Shown piece by piece: positions 13,181-21,275 of a stretch of DNA of 22,040 nucleotides. The notes under the pieces are model-generated. The model worked only from the letters and a program-made list of their open reading frames with translations, searched no databases and was not told the DNA's origin. The DNA is from Caldimicrobium sp964595655. Lineage in GTDB: Bacteria > Desulfobacterota > Thermodesulfobacteria > Thermodesulfobacteriales > Thermodesulfobacteriaceae. A program made the translations under genes and the position numbers. Location of the stretch: assembly GCA_964595655.1 (NCBI GenBank), contig CAZQQV010000024.1:1-22040 (forward strand). The letters are read 5' to 3'. Position 1 is the stretch's first letter, and the number at the start of each line of letters is the position of its first letter.

Positions 13181-14221
13181 GTGGAAGAAATAAAGAGAAT
13201 AAAAAAACAGATTTTAAGGGTCCTTATAAAAGGTCCGAAAACCTTCTGGGAACTTATAAACTATCAGGATTCTCATATTATCCCTTTTCTTGAGGCTCTA
13301 AAGGAGCTTCTTAAAGAGGGAATTATTTCTTACGAAAAACCCTACTTCAAAATCGCCAAAAATAATTTAAAAGTGGAGGAATATCACGATCCAGGCTGTT
13401 TATTCTGTAGCCCCTTTAAAGGGGATTCCTATTGGGGAAAAATTCTCGAAAAATTTAAAGAGCTAACCCAAGATCGTCCTCTTCCAACCAGTGATTTTGA
13501 TCAAGGTTTTATTAGACCAGAAGATACTTTGAAAAGGGTTGCCTTTATTTATTTAAGAGGAGATCTTGAGGAAAATGAAATTTTTATTCTTGGTGATGAT
13601 GATCTTATTTCTATTGCCATGGCATTGACTGGCCTTCCCAGAAGAATAACAGTGGTTGAAATTGATGAAAGAATAAACCGCTTTATAAAAGAAACCTGTG
13701 AGAAAATTGGCTATAAGAATATTGAAATTTACAATTACAATGTGATTGAGGCCCTTCCGAAAGAACTCAAAGGCCAATTTGATGTTTTTGTGACAGATCC
13801 TGTGGAGACTAAGAAGGGTCTTAAGTTGTTTATAGCAAGATGCATTGAAAGTTTGAAGGGTCCTGGTTCTGTAGGTTATATGGGATTTACTCATAGAGAG
13901 GCCTCCCTTCAAAAGTGGAGAGATTTTCAGAAATTCGTTTATGAGGCAGGCTTTGTGATCACTGATATTTTGAGGGATTTTACCACTTATCCAGAAAAGG
14001 AAAACTCCTGGGAAGATTTTTATCGCACTTACCGGATCATGAAAGAGTTTGACCTTGAGCTTCCCAATGTAGACTGGTATAAATCTTCTTTACTGAGATT
14101 TGAGGTAGTGGAAGGGCCCTTTGTCCCCGAAATTGAGCTTCCAAAGGATTTGGAAGAGCTTTATTTTGACGAGGAGGCCTGGGCAACTCCTCTACCTTCC
14201 TATCTTGAAAAGAAGGTTTAG
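13181..14221 (+). CDS. bpsA: N4-bis(aminopropyl)spermidine synthase (branched-chain polyamine synthase)
   Basis: 346 residues. BpsA transfers aminopropyl groups from decarboxylated SAM to spermidine to make quaternary branched polyamines, which stabilise nucleic acids in thermophiles. A winged-helix-like N-terminal part (1-75) precedes a Rossmann-type catalytic domain. The family's acidic signature is in IFILGDDDLISIAMAL, followed by ITVVEIDERINRFI, and the DPVET motif (FVTDPVETKKGL) matches the substrate-binding loop. PTSDFDQG and the RDFTTYP segment are also typical. The start is GTG at 13181 with GAGG at 13170-13173; no better in-frame start exists upstream. It is the first protein gene after the initiator tRNA and 14 bases ahead of efp. 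Thermophile signature. Confidence 0.88.
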   Translation: MEEIKRIKKQILRVLIKGPKTFWELINYQDSHIIPFLEALKELLKEGIISYEKPYFKIAKNNLKVEEYHDPGCLFCSPFKGDSYWGKILEKFKELTQDRPLPTSDFDQGFIRPEDTLKRVAFIYLRGDLEENEIFILGDDDLISIAMALTGLPRRITVVEIDERINRFIKETCEKIGYKNIEIYNYNVIEALPKELKGQFDVFVTDPVETKKGLKLFIARCIESLKGPGSVGYMGFTHREASLQKWRDFQKFVYEAGFVITDILRDFTTYPEKENSWEDFYRTYRIMKEFDLELPNVDWYKSSLLRFEVVEGPFVPEIELPKDLEELYFDEEAWATPLPSYLEKKV

Positions 14222-14235
14222 AGGGAGGTTAAAAG

Positions 14236-14799
14236 ATGGCCTACACTACTTCTGATTTCAGAAGAGGCCTAAAAATTGAATGGGAAGGAAAACCTTATGA
14301 GATTCTTGAATTTCAACACTCAAAGGTAGCTCAAGGCCAGGCTACGGTTAGAACAAGGCTTAGAGATCTTACAACGGGAAGGGTAATTGAGGTTAACTTT
14401 CGCTCAGGTGAGAGATTTGAAAAGCCTGATCTTCAAGAAAAGGAAATGCAGTTTCTCTATAAGGAGGGAGACAGATTTGTCTTCATGGATCTTGAGGACT
14501 ATGATCAAATTTATGTTTCTGAAAAGGAAGTAGGAGAGGCAGCTAAATTTATGCCTGAAAATCTGCAGGTAAAGGTTCTCTATTATAAAGGAAGGGTGAT
14601 TGGGATTGAGCTTCCCAATGTGGTAGAACTTAAAGTAATTCATACAGAACCTGGGGTTAAAGGAGATACCGTTGGTACAGCCACCAAACCTGCAACCCTT
14701 GAAACTGGGGCAGTAATTCAGGTCCCCCTCTTTGTGCAAGAGGGTGATATAATTAAGGTTGATACCCGAACAGGGGAATATCTTGAGAGGGCTGGGTAA
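14236..14799 (+). CDS. efp: Translation elongation factor P with unusual loop tip
   Basis: 187 residues, standard length. EF-P binds the ribosomal E-site and relieves stalling at polyproline. Three domains are recognisable, with DFRRGLKIEWEGKPYEI at the start and the C-terminal signature EPGVKGDTVGTATKPATLETGA and VPLFVQEGDIIKVDTRTGEYLERAG. The loop that normally reads PGKG (or PGRG) reads SKVAQGQA here. Ungapped alignment with the E. coli protein, as I recall it, puts Gln33 at the modified Lys34 position. No EpmA, EpmB, EarP or YmfI-like gene is in the window. The GGAGG ribosome-binding site is strong. The stop overlaps the next ATG by one base (TAATG). Confidence 0.96.
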   Translation: MAYTTSDFRRGLKIEWEGKPYEILEFQHSKVAQGQATVRTRLRDLTTGRVIEVNFRSGERFEKPDLQEKEMQFLYKEGDRFVFMDLEDYDQIYVSEKEVGEAAKFMPENLQVKVLYYKGRVIGIELPNVVELKVIHTEPGVKGDTVGTATKPATLETGAVIQVPLFVQEGDIIKVDTRTGEYLERAG

Positions 14800-15008
14800 T
14801 GCTTACCCTTAAAAAACTTCAAGAATTTAAGGAATACCTTGCAAGCGGAGCCTTTATAGAGGACTTAGAGATGCGTCCTCCTGATGGGCAGGCAGAAATG
14901 CTTGACATGATTGATCTTCTCTTTGAAATTTGTGAACTTGCTGATGAGGTTTTAAGTAAACATTTTTACCGCAGGTGGGGCGAGGAGGTCTTAAAGAAAA
15001 CATCATAA
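14799..15008 (+). CDS. Small acidic helical protein, unidentified
   Basis: 69 residues, predicted almost wholly helical, with a net negative middle (FIEDLEMRPPDGQAEMLDMIDLLFEICELADEVL). There is no signal peptide, metal motif or membrane segment. The ATG overlaps the efp stop by one base and the next gene begins immediately after its own stop, so it is translated as part of the operon and is unlikely to be a chance frame. I do not recognise a family. It may act as a partner of the next small protein. Confidence 0.7.
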   Translation: MLTLKKLQEFKEYLASGAFIEDLEMRPPDGQAEMLDMIDLLFEICELADEVLSKHFYRRWGEEVLKKTS

Positions 15009-15362
15009 ATGGTTTATTTTATAAGAGCCAAAACCCATTTCAATTATGCTATCCGTCTTTATCAGGAAATTCTTGAGGGAAAAAGGGAGTTAAATCAAAC
15101 CAATTTAAGAGATATCTTCCTTCAAGGTCTTAAGGCCATTTATGCACTAACAGAAATAAATCCATCTTCTAAGTCACCCTCTCTTGAAGAGATTCTCAAG
15201 AAAATTCTTCCCACCCTTTCTCAAGAGGAAAAAGAAAAAATTCTTTCCCTTAAAGAGCTATTATTTTCTGAAAGGGATGTTAAATTTTCAAGGGATGAGT
15301 GGCTCAAAAAATTTGAAGAGTTTTTAGAACTTGTAAGGGAATGTCTGAAACCCATTCTTTAG
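15009..15362 (+). CDS. Small helical protein, unidentified
   Basis: 117 residues, predicted all-helical, without a signal peptide or cysteines near a metal motif. The opening (RAKTHFNYAIRLYQEILEG, then LQGLKAIYALTEIN) has the look of a helical bundle such as HEPN-type folds, but I see no Rx4-6H RNase motif and would not assign it. The start codon abuts the stop of the preceding gene, and the last 22 bases overlap the diguanylate cyclase gene, so translation of the three is probably coupled. Function unknown. Confidence 0.75.
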   Translation: MVYFIRAKTHFNYAIRLYQEILEGKRELNQTNLRDIFLQGLKAIYALTEINPSSKSPSLEEILKKILPTLSQEEKEKILSLKELLFSERDVKFSRDEWLKKFEEFLELVRECLKPIL

Positions 15363-16225
15363 ATGAATTTCTCAAAGATTCTGGGGTATTACTTCAGATT
15401 ATTGAAAGTCTTGGTAGTGCGGTAATCTTGGTGAATCTCGAAAGAAAAATAAGGTATGCTAATAAAAAGGCAGAAGAATTAACAGGTTATACAAAGGCTG
15501 AATTAATTGGGGGAAATCCCCAAGAGCTCCTTTTTGCTATTTTTTCTCAGGATCTCTGTCAGTTTGAAAAAATCCTTGAAGAAGGGCAATGCGAATTTGA
15601 TACCCTTCTGAAGAAAAAGGATGGAACCACCTTTTTTGCCCACATTATTGCCACGGTGTTAAAAATCAGGGAAAATCCCATTGGTGTGCTTTTAAACTTT
15701 CTTGATATTACTGAAAAAAAAGAGCTTGAAAAAAAGCTGATTGAGGCCTCCATTACAGATTATCTCACAGGTTTATATAATAGAAGATTTCTTGATCAGA
15801 TTTTACAAAGAGAAAAGGCTCTGGCAGATAGATACGGTATTCCTTTTAGCATCATTCTTCTTGATCTTGATAACTTTAAAGTTATAAACGATATTTATGG
15901 ACATCAGACAGGGGATCAAGTGCTCATAAAAATGGCGGAGCTATTAAAAAAGAATCTTAGAGCAACAGATATAATTGGAAGATGGGGAGGGGAGGAATTT
16001 CTTATAATTTTACCCAACTTAGATATCAAAGAAGCCCTAAAAGTTGCAGAGAAATTGAGAAATCTAATTTGCCAGCTTAAGGTTCCACCAGTTGAGGGTA
16101 TCAGTGCAAGTTTTGGGGTTTCCCAATACAATAGGGTAGAACCCTATGAGGAACTCATAAAAAGGGCAGATCTTGCTCTTTACAAAGCAAAGGCAGAGGG
16201 TAAAAATTGTGTAATAGTTTTTTGA
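15341..16225 (+). CDS. PAS-GGDEF diguanylate cyclase
   Basis: 294 residues, cytosolic (no membrane segment). A PAS domain spans about 12-130 (LLQIIESLGSAVILVNLERKIRYANKKAEELTGY). The GGDEF domain starts near 140 with SITDYLTGLYNRRFLDQIL. The active-site GGEEF is intact, the metal-binding FSIILLDLDNFKVIND is present, and the product-inhibition I-site RATD sits five residues before GGEEF, so an active, feedback-controlled enzyme making cyclic di-GMP from two GTP is expected. The start overlaps the upstream gene by 22 bases with AAGGG just ahead. It is an odd member of an operon dominated by translation and cofactor genes; the PAS ligand is unknown. Confidence 0.93.
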   Translation: MSETHSLDEFLKDSGVLLQIIESLGSAVILVNLERKIRYANKKAEELTGYTKAELIGGNPQELLFAIFSQDLCQFEKILEEGQCEFDTLLKKKDGTTFFAHIIATVLKIRENPIGVLLNFLDITEKKELEKKLIEASITDYLTGLYNRRFLDQILQREKALADRYGIPFSIILLDLDNFKVINDIYGHQTGDQVLIKMAELLKKNLRATDIIGRWGGEEFLIILPNLDIKEALKVAEKLRNLICQLKVPPVEGISASFGVSQYNRVEPYEELIKRADLALYKAKAEGKNCVIVF

Positions 16226-16235
16226 GAGGTAGCCC

Positions 16236-16430
16236 ATGGAGAGAGAAAAGATAAAGGAATATCTTGATGTGCTTGCCTGCCCTGAGTGTAAGGGGGATCT
16301 TGAATATAGAGAGAAAGAAGGAGAGCTTCCAGAGGGTTTTTATTGTCCCAAGTGTAAACTTTTATATCCTATTATTGAAGATATCCCTATTATGCTACCA
16401 GAGGAAGCCATATCCTTAAGGGAAAAATGA
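16236..16430 (+). CDS. Trm112-family (UPF0434-like) zinc protein
   Basis: 64 residues. Two cysteine pairs, CPECKGDLEY and CPKCKLLYPI, form the zinc ribbon, and the tail IIEDIPIMLPEEA is the conserved end of the Trm112/YcaR family. Eukaryotic and archaeal Trm112 proteins activate methyltransferases; bacterial ones are less clear. The protein begins 10 bases after the cyclase gene with GAGG as ribosome-binding site, and its TGA overlaps the next ATG by four bases (ATGA). Confidence 0.88.
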   Translation: MEREKIKEYLDVLACPECKGDLEYREKEGELPEGFYCPKCKLLYPIIEDIPIMLPEEAISLREK

Positions 16431-16963
16431 GTCATCCCAAAAAACCTGACCCCGTTCTATTTTTTCTTGCAGTAACAGAAAGGGAAAGAGGGTATTTTTT
16501 AAGAGAGCTTAAGAAAACCTTTGAAGAGGAACTTGGAATGGTTGCTCTTCAGGGCCCCTATTTTAATTTCTCTGAATTTACAGATTATTACGAAGATGAA
16601 ATGGGGAGCCCCCTTTGGAAGAGTTTTTATGCCTTTGAAAGATTAAAGGAGCCCGAGTTTCTTCTTGATCTTAAATATTTTTGTTATGAAATTGAGAAAA
16701 AAACCGCAACTCCTGAGGGGAAAAGGATTGTTAATCTTGATCCTGGCTACCTTACACTCTCCAAGGTTGTTCTTGCAACCTTTAAAGATTATTCACACAG
16801 GCTTTATCTTGGAAGATCTGTTTATGGAGAAGTAACTCTTTTTTATAGAGAGGGAACCTATCAGAGGTTTCCCTGGACTTATCCGGATTACCAAAAAGAA
16901 GAGATAATTGAGTTTTTTAACAAAGTTAGAGCCCTTTACAAGGAGAAGCTTCGTGCTTATTGA
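16427..16963 (+). CDS. DUF4416 family protein
   Basis: 178 residues. The block VNLDPGYLTLSKVVLATFKDYSHRLYLGRSVYGEVTLFY matches the conserved core I associate with DUF4416, a family of unknown function found mostly in Deltaproteobacteria and related phyla. The N-terminus (PDPVLFFLAVTERE) and FTDYYEDEMG are also family-like. There is no signal peptide or obvious catalytic signature. It overlaps the Trm112-like gene by four bases and moaA by 11, so its expression is tied to both. Function unknown. Confidence 0.88.
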   Translation: MSHPKKPDPVLFFLAVTERERGYFLRELKKTFEEELGMVALQGPYFNFSEFTDYYEDEMGSPLWKSFYAFERLKEPEFLLDLKYFCYEIEKKTATPEGKRIVNLDPGYLTLSKVVLATFKDYSHRLYLGRSVYGEVTLFYREGTYQRFPWTYPDYQKEEIIEFFNKVRALYKEKLRAY

Positions 16964-17912
16964 TAGATTTGGCAGAAAAATTGAATACTTAAGAATTTCT
17001 GTAACAGATCGCTGTAATTTCAGATGTGTTTACTGTCAAAGTAGAAAACCTGTTAAATTTCTTCCCCATTCAGAGCTTTTGACTTATGAAGAAATTGAAG
17101 AAATTGTAAAAACTGCTGCAGAGCTTGGTGTAAAGAGGGTCAGAATAACAGGGGGAGAACCTCTGGGAAGGAAAAATATTGAATTTTTGATTGAAAGAAT
17201 TGCCAAAATTTCTGGAATTGAGGATTTAAGTCTAACCACTAACGGCTATTTTCTTTACGAAAAGGCAGAGACTCTTAAAAAAGTTGGTTTAAAACGTCTG
17301 AATATAAGTCTTGACACCCTTTCTCCTGAAAAATTCAGAAAAATTACAGGTGGCTTTGATTTTCAAAGGATCTGGCAAGGGATTCTTAAAGCCTTTGAAC
17401 TTGGTTTTGAGCCTTTGAAGCTTAATGTAGTAGTGATTAGGGGATTAAATGATGATGAGATTTTGGATTTGGCTAAATTGACTTTAAAGTATCCCTGGGA
17501 GATCCGCTTTATAGAATTTATGCCCCTTGGTGACGGAGAGCTCTGGGGAGAAGATAAGGTGGTTTCTGTAAGGGAAATTCAAAGTATCCTTGAAAGCTAT
17601 GCACCTTTTGAAGAAGTAAGCTCTTTTGGAGGAGGTCCTGCCAGAGTTTTCAAGTGGAAAGATGCAAAGGGTAAAATAGGGCTTATTTCACCATTGAGTG
17701 AGCATTTTTGTGGAAGATGTAATCGTTTTAGAATTACTGCTGATGGGCGTTTGAGAACTTGCCTTTTCTCAGATCAAGAAATAAACTTAAAGGACTATTT
17801 GCGAAGCAGAAAGGGGGATCTTAAGGAAGCCTTTTACCTTGCCCTTTCCCTGAAACCTGAAAGAAGAGAAATTAAAAAAACTATGAGAAAGATGCACGCT
17901 ATTGGAGGATAA
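16953..17912 (+). CDS. moaA: GTP 3',8-cyclase (molybdenum cofactor biosynthesis)
   Basis: 319 residues from the preferred GTG at 16953. MoaA converts GTP to 3',8-cyclo-7,8-dihydro-GTP with two [4Fe-4S] clusters. The radical SAM motif is in VTDRCNFRCVYCQS; the second cluster is in HFCGRCNRFRITADGRLRTCLF. The C-terminal pair of glycines (MHAIGG), needed for activity in known MoaA proteins, is intact. An upstream ATG at 16908 would add 15 residues and a larger overlap with the DUF4416 gene. The GTG is chosen because VLIDRFGRKIEYLRIS is the usual MoaA N-terminus and AAGGAG lies 7 bases before it. The stop is directly followed by the next ATG. It supplies the cofactor used by molybdenum or tungsten enzymes. 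Confidence 0.95.
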   Translation: MLIDRFGRKIEYLRISVTDRCNFRCVYCQSRKPVKFLPHSELLTYEEIEEIVKTAAELGVKRVRITGGEPLGRKNIEFLIERIAKISGIEDLSLTTNGYFLYEKAETLKKVGLKRLNISLDTLSPEKFRKITGGFDFQRIWQGILKAFELGFEPLKLNVVVIRGLNDDEILDLAKLTLKYPWEIRFIEFMPLGDGELWGEDKVVSVREIQSILESYAPFEEVSSFGGGPARVFKWKDAKGKIGLISPLSEHFCGRCNRFRITADGRLRTCLFSDQEINLKDYLRSRKGDLKEAFYLALSLKPERREIKKTMRKMHAIGG

Positions 17913-18755
17913 ATGACCTTCTATGCCTTTGGATTTTTAAAACCTGCAAGGCCTGATAAGCTCCTCAAACTTTCAAAACCAGTAAGTCCTGGAACTTATG
18001 TGCTTGCTCAGTTTCCCGAAGGAAGAAAGGAGGTTTTTTTGATAAAGGATTATGTTTTTAGTTCCCCCCTTGAATTTGACGACCTTCCTGTCGTTATTAG
18101 AAAGGCCAATCCCAAAGAAATAACAAGTTTTCAAAAGAGGCTCGAACTTGAAGAAAAGGGATATGAACTCTGCGAAAGGTTTGCCAAGGAATTGGGTTTA
18201 GAGATGAATCTTGTGGATGTAGAATGCTTTTTTGATCGCTCAAAAATCATTTTTTACTATACTGCAGAGGGACGCATCGATTTCCGAGAACTTGTTAAAC
18301 AACTTGCAAGGGCTTTAAGAATGAGAATTGAGATGAGACAGATTGGCGTTAGAAATGAAACAGCCCTGCTTGGAGGATTAGGAATTTGCGGTAAAGAATT
18401 CTGTTGTTCTCAGTATTTAAGGCAATTTTTCTCTCTCTCTATAAAGATGGCAAAAGAACAGGGTTTGATTCTTGATCCCAATAAAATTTCTGGTCCTTGC
18501 GGAAGGCTTCTTTGCTGCCTTGCTTATGAAGCCCCCATTTATAAGGAATTTCTTGCAGATCTTCCCAAAATAGGTAGTAAGATCACCTTAGCTGATAAAT
18601 CCTTTAGGATTGTGAAATACAACTTTTTTCAGCAAACAGTTACCCTTGAAACTGAAGAGGACGGCTTTATTACACTTCCAGTCTTTGAACTTAAAAATTA
18701 CATTATTACAGAGGAAGAAGAAAAGGAGCAAGGGGAGCTTGAATGGCAGGAGTAA
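17913..18755 (+). CDS. PSP1 domain protein, RicT-like
   Basis: 280 residues. The PSP1 core is VDVECFFDRSKIIFYYTAEGRIDFRELVKQLA followed by RIEMRQIGVRNETALLGGLGICGKEFCCSQYL and GPCGRLLCCLAYE. In Bacillus the related RicT (YaaT) joins RicA and RicF in a complex that binds [4Fe-4S] clusters and acts in mRNA processing and development; the cysteines in CGKEFCC...C and CGRLLCC are the ones expected to bind iron. RicA and RicF partners are not in the window. The gene starts on the base after the moaA stop and overlaps metG by 13 bases. Pairing of a PSP1 gene with metG is a common arrangement in several phyla, as far as I know. Confidence 0.9.
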   Translation: MTFYAFGFLKPARPDKLLKLSKPVSPGTYVLAQFPEGRKEVFLIKDYVFSSPLEFDDLPVVIRKANPKEITSFQKRLELEEKGYELCERFAKELGLEMNLVDVECFFDRSKIIFYYTAEGRIDFRELVKQLARALRMRIEMRQIGVRNETALLGGLGICGKEFCCSQYLRQFFSLSIKMAKEQGLILDPNKISGPCGRLLCCLAYEAPIYKEFLADLPKIGSKITLADKSFRIVKYNFFQQTVTLETEEDGFITLPVFELKNYIITEEEEKEQGELEWQE

Positions 18756-20647
18756 AATACTTTACAACTCCTATTTATTATGTTAATAGCTATCCCCATC
18801 TTGGGCACGCTTATACCACCATTATAGTTGATGGGCTTGCAAGATACTATCGCCTCAAAGGTTATGAGGTTTTTTTTCTCACTGGTACTGATGAACATGG
18901 GGATAAAATTGTAAAATCCGCCCAAAGGGTTGGCAAAACTCCCAAGGAATTTGTGGATGAAATTGCTGAAAGCTTTAAAAAGGCCTGGGATTTTTTGAGT
19001 GTAACTTACAACGATTTTATCAGAACTACCGAGGAAAGACACAAGAAGGTTGTCCAATATGTCCTTCAGAAACTTTATGAAAAAGGAGAGTTCTATCTTG
19101 ATGAATACGAGGGAAATTATTGTTTTGGTTGTGAAAGATTTTTAACAGCAAAGGAACTTGATGAGGAGGGAAAATGTAGAGACCATAAAATCCCTCCAGT
19201 CTATTTAAAGGAAAAAAACTACTTCTTTGATCTTGAAAAGTATAGACCCTGGCTTAGAGAGCTTCTTGAAAAGGAGGATCTTATTTATCCCGCTTTTTAC
19301 AAAGAGGAGGTTTTAAACCTACTTGAGGAGCCCCTTCCGCCTCTTTGCATTTCAAGGCCAAAATCAAGACTCTCCTGGGGAATAGAGCTTCCCTTTGACA
19401 GAGATTATGTAACTTATGTATGGTTTGACGCTCTTATTAATTATCTTTCAGGTATCGGATATCCAGAAAATCCGTCCTGGGAAAAATATTGGGTAAATTC
19501 TCATCACTTCATTGCCAAGGATATCCTTAAGCCTCATGCCATTTACTGGCCTATCATGTTAAAAGCCCTTGGAGTACCTCCTTACAAAAAACTTTATGTG
19601 CATGGCTATTGGCTAATGCATAAGGTAAAAATGTCGAAATCCCTGGGAAATGTGGTAGATCCCCTTTATCTTTCTCAAAGGTTTGGAAAGGATGCCTTGA
19701 GATACTATCTTTTCCGTGAGATGGCCTTTGGATATGATGCTGAGTTCAGTTTTGACAATTTTATTACCCGCTATAATGCAGACCTTGCCAATGATTATGG
19801 AAATCTTGTTTTTCGCACGCTCAATCTTCTGGAAAAGAACTTTTCAGGAAGAGTTCCTCCCTACGGGGAATTAAAACCTGAAGACTTAGAACTAAGAGAG
19901 GTTGTAGAAAGGGCTTTAAAAACCTTTGAAGAACACTTTGAGGCCCTTCAGTTCCACACAGCCCTTGAGGAGCTCTTTCAGGCTATTCGCTTTGCCAATG
20001 TTTATATAGATAGAACTGCTCCCTGGAAGGAAGTAAAAGAAGGCCGCCTTGAGAGGGCAGGAACCATATTGCGAAATCTCCTTTCAGCCATAAAGGCCTT
20101 TGCCATTGCCTTAAGCCCAGTTCTTCCTGAATCTTCAAATATTTTACTTAACAATTTTTCCCTTGATTTAAAAGGGCTTTCCTTAGAGGATGCAATAAAT
20201 TGGGATCTTCCTGAAGAGGGCGTCAAGATAACTAAAGGAAGCCCCCTTTTCCCAAGAATAAATAAGGAGGAAGTGTCTGATATGATGGAGAAGGAAGTCT
20301 CTACCGAGGAAAAGAAGGAGGAAAAGGAGGTTTTTTCTATTGAGGAGTTCAGAAAGTGGGACTTTAGAGTTGGAAAGATCATCTTTGCAGAGAAAGTTCA
20401 GGGTGCTGATAAACTTTTGAGACTTGAGGTTTTGTGTCCAGAAAAGCGTCAAATAGTTTCAGGAATAGCTCAATATTATCAGCCTGAAGAGCTTATTGGA
20501 AAGGAAGTTTTGCTTGTGGTTAATTTGAAGCCTGCAAAAATAAGAGGGATACTTTCTGAGGGGATGCTTCTTGCTGCCCATGATGAAAAGGGGCTTACTC
20601 TTATTGTCCCAGAAAGAGAGGTTAGCCCTGGAGCCAAAGTTTCTTAA
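18743..20647 (+). CDS. metG: Methionyl-tRNA synthetase
   Basis: 634 residues. It charges tRNA-Met and the initiator tRNA found upstream. The class I signature is HLGH at residues 19-22, and the KMSKS loop is at about 296-300 (MHKVKMSKSLGN). One zinc knuckle with a C-x2-C ... C-x2-H set (YCFGCERF, KCRDH) resembles the single-knuckle, Thermus-like type. The anticodon-binding helical domain spans about 390-510. A linker rich in Glu and Lys (KEVSTEEKKEEKE) leads to a C-terminal tRNA-binding domain (FRKWDFRVGKIIFAEKVQGADKLL through GMLLAAHDE). It overlaps the PSP1 gene by 13 bases. Complete and apparently functional. Confidence 0.97.
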   Translation: MAGVKYFTTPIYYVNSYPHLGHAYTTIIVDGLARYYRLKGYEVFFLTGTDEHGDKIVKSAQRVGKTPKEFVDEIAESFKKAWDFLSVTYNDFIRTTEERHKKVVQYVLQKLYEKGEFYLDEYEGNYCFGCERFLTAKELDEEGKCRDHKIPPVYLKEKNYFFDLEKYRPWLRELLEKEDLIYPAFYKEEVLNLLEEPLPPLCISRPKSRLSWGIELPFDRDYVTYVWFDALINYLSGIGYPENPSWEKYWVNSHHFIAKDILKPHAIYWPIMLKALGVPPYKKLYVHGYWLMHKVKMSKSLGNVVDPLYLSQRFGKDALRYYLFREMAFGYDAEFSFDNFITRYNADLANDYGNLVFRTLNLLEKNFSGRVPPYGELKPEDLELREVVERALKTFEEHFEALQFHTALEELFQAIRFANVYIDRTAPWKEVKEGRLERAGTILRNLLSAIKAFAIALSPVLPESSNILLNNFSLDLKGLSLEDAINWDLPEEGVKITKGSPLFPRINKEEVSDMMEKEVSTEEKKEEKEVFSIEEFRKWDFRVGKIIFAEKVQGADKLLRLEVLCPEKRQIVSGIAQYYQPEELIGKEVLLVVNLKPAKIRGILSEGMLLAAHDEKGLTLIVPEREVSPGAKVS

Positions 20648-20670
20648 TGAAAGGTTAGGAGGTTTCAAGG

Positions 20671-21273
20671 ATGAAGAATTTCAATCCCTTTGAGATACCC
20701 TTTGAAGAACTTCTTGAAATTTGTAAGGAGAGGCATGGCCATCTTTGTGCTGGCCAGGTAATAGGGGCAAGGCTTTCTCTTCTTGGACTTGAATTGATTG
20801 GCATAAAGGATCCTTACGGGGCAGATCGTAAAAAATTTCTTGTATATGTTGAAATTGATAGATGTGCAACAGATGCCATTCAGACAGTAACTGGAGCCTC
20901 CCTTGGAAAAAGATCCATGAAATTTATGGATTATGGCATAATGGCAGCAACTTTTTTAAATCTTGAAACAGGAAAGGCCTTTCGCATTATAGCCAAAGAA
21001 GAGGCCAAGGAAAGGGCTAAATTTTACTACCCTCACATAGAAAGCCCTGCGCAAAGGGAACTTCTTGCTTATAAAATTATGCCTCTTTCTGAACTCTTTG
21101 AAGTGGAAGAGGTAAGGGTAAAGCTAAAAGAAGTTGATCTTCCTGGCAAGCCAAGAGAAAAGGCAGTTTGTGAAAAATGTGGAATAGTTATAAGAGATGG
21201 AAGACACCTGATAGTTGAGGGAAAGACTCTTTGTAAAATCTGTGCAGGCTATTCTTATTTTGAGAAGGTTTAG
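20671..21273 (+). CDS. FmdE family protein with C-terminal zinc finger
   Basis: 200 residues. The FmdE domain (about 1-135) has the family signature ERHGHLCAGQVIGARLSLLGL with conserved His and Cys residues, followed by EIDRCATDAIQTVTGASLGKRSMKFMDYG. The C-terminus has CEKCG...CKICAGYSYF, a small DksA/TraR-like or rubredoxin-like zinc ribbon. FmdE was named for its place in a molybdenum formylmethanofuran dehydrogenase operon, and such proteins occur with molybdenum or tungsten enzymes in anaerobes, but their chemical role is not settled. It has a strong AGGAGGT ribosome-binding site, 23 bases after metG, in an operon that also encodes moaA. It is the last gene before a convergent HIT gene 2 bases away. 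Confidence 0.88.
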   Translation: MKNFNPFEIPFEELLEICKERHGHLCAGQVIGARLSLLGLELIGIKDPYGADRKKFLVYVEIDRCATDAIQTVTGASLGKRSMKFMDYGIMAATFLNLETGKAFRIIAKEEAKERAKFYYPHIESPAQRELLAYKIMPLSELFEVEEVRVKLKEVDLPGKPREKAVCEKCGIVIRDGRHLIVEGKTLCKICAGYSYFEKV

Positions 21274-21275
21274 TT

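Noticed and set aside
13553..13912. 119-codon minus-strand frame inside bpsA
   Set aside because: Antisense shadow of a conserved gene; the translation shows no domain and there is no ribosome-binding site.
16908..16952. Upstream ATG start for moaA adding 15 residues
   Set aside because: It would overlap DUF4416 by 56 bases, adds residues not typical of MoaA, and the GTG at 16953 has AAGGAG at the right distance.
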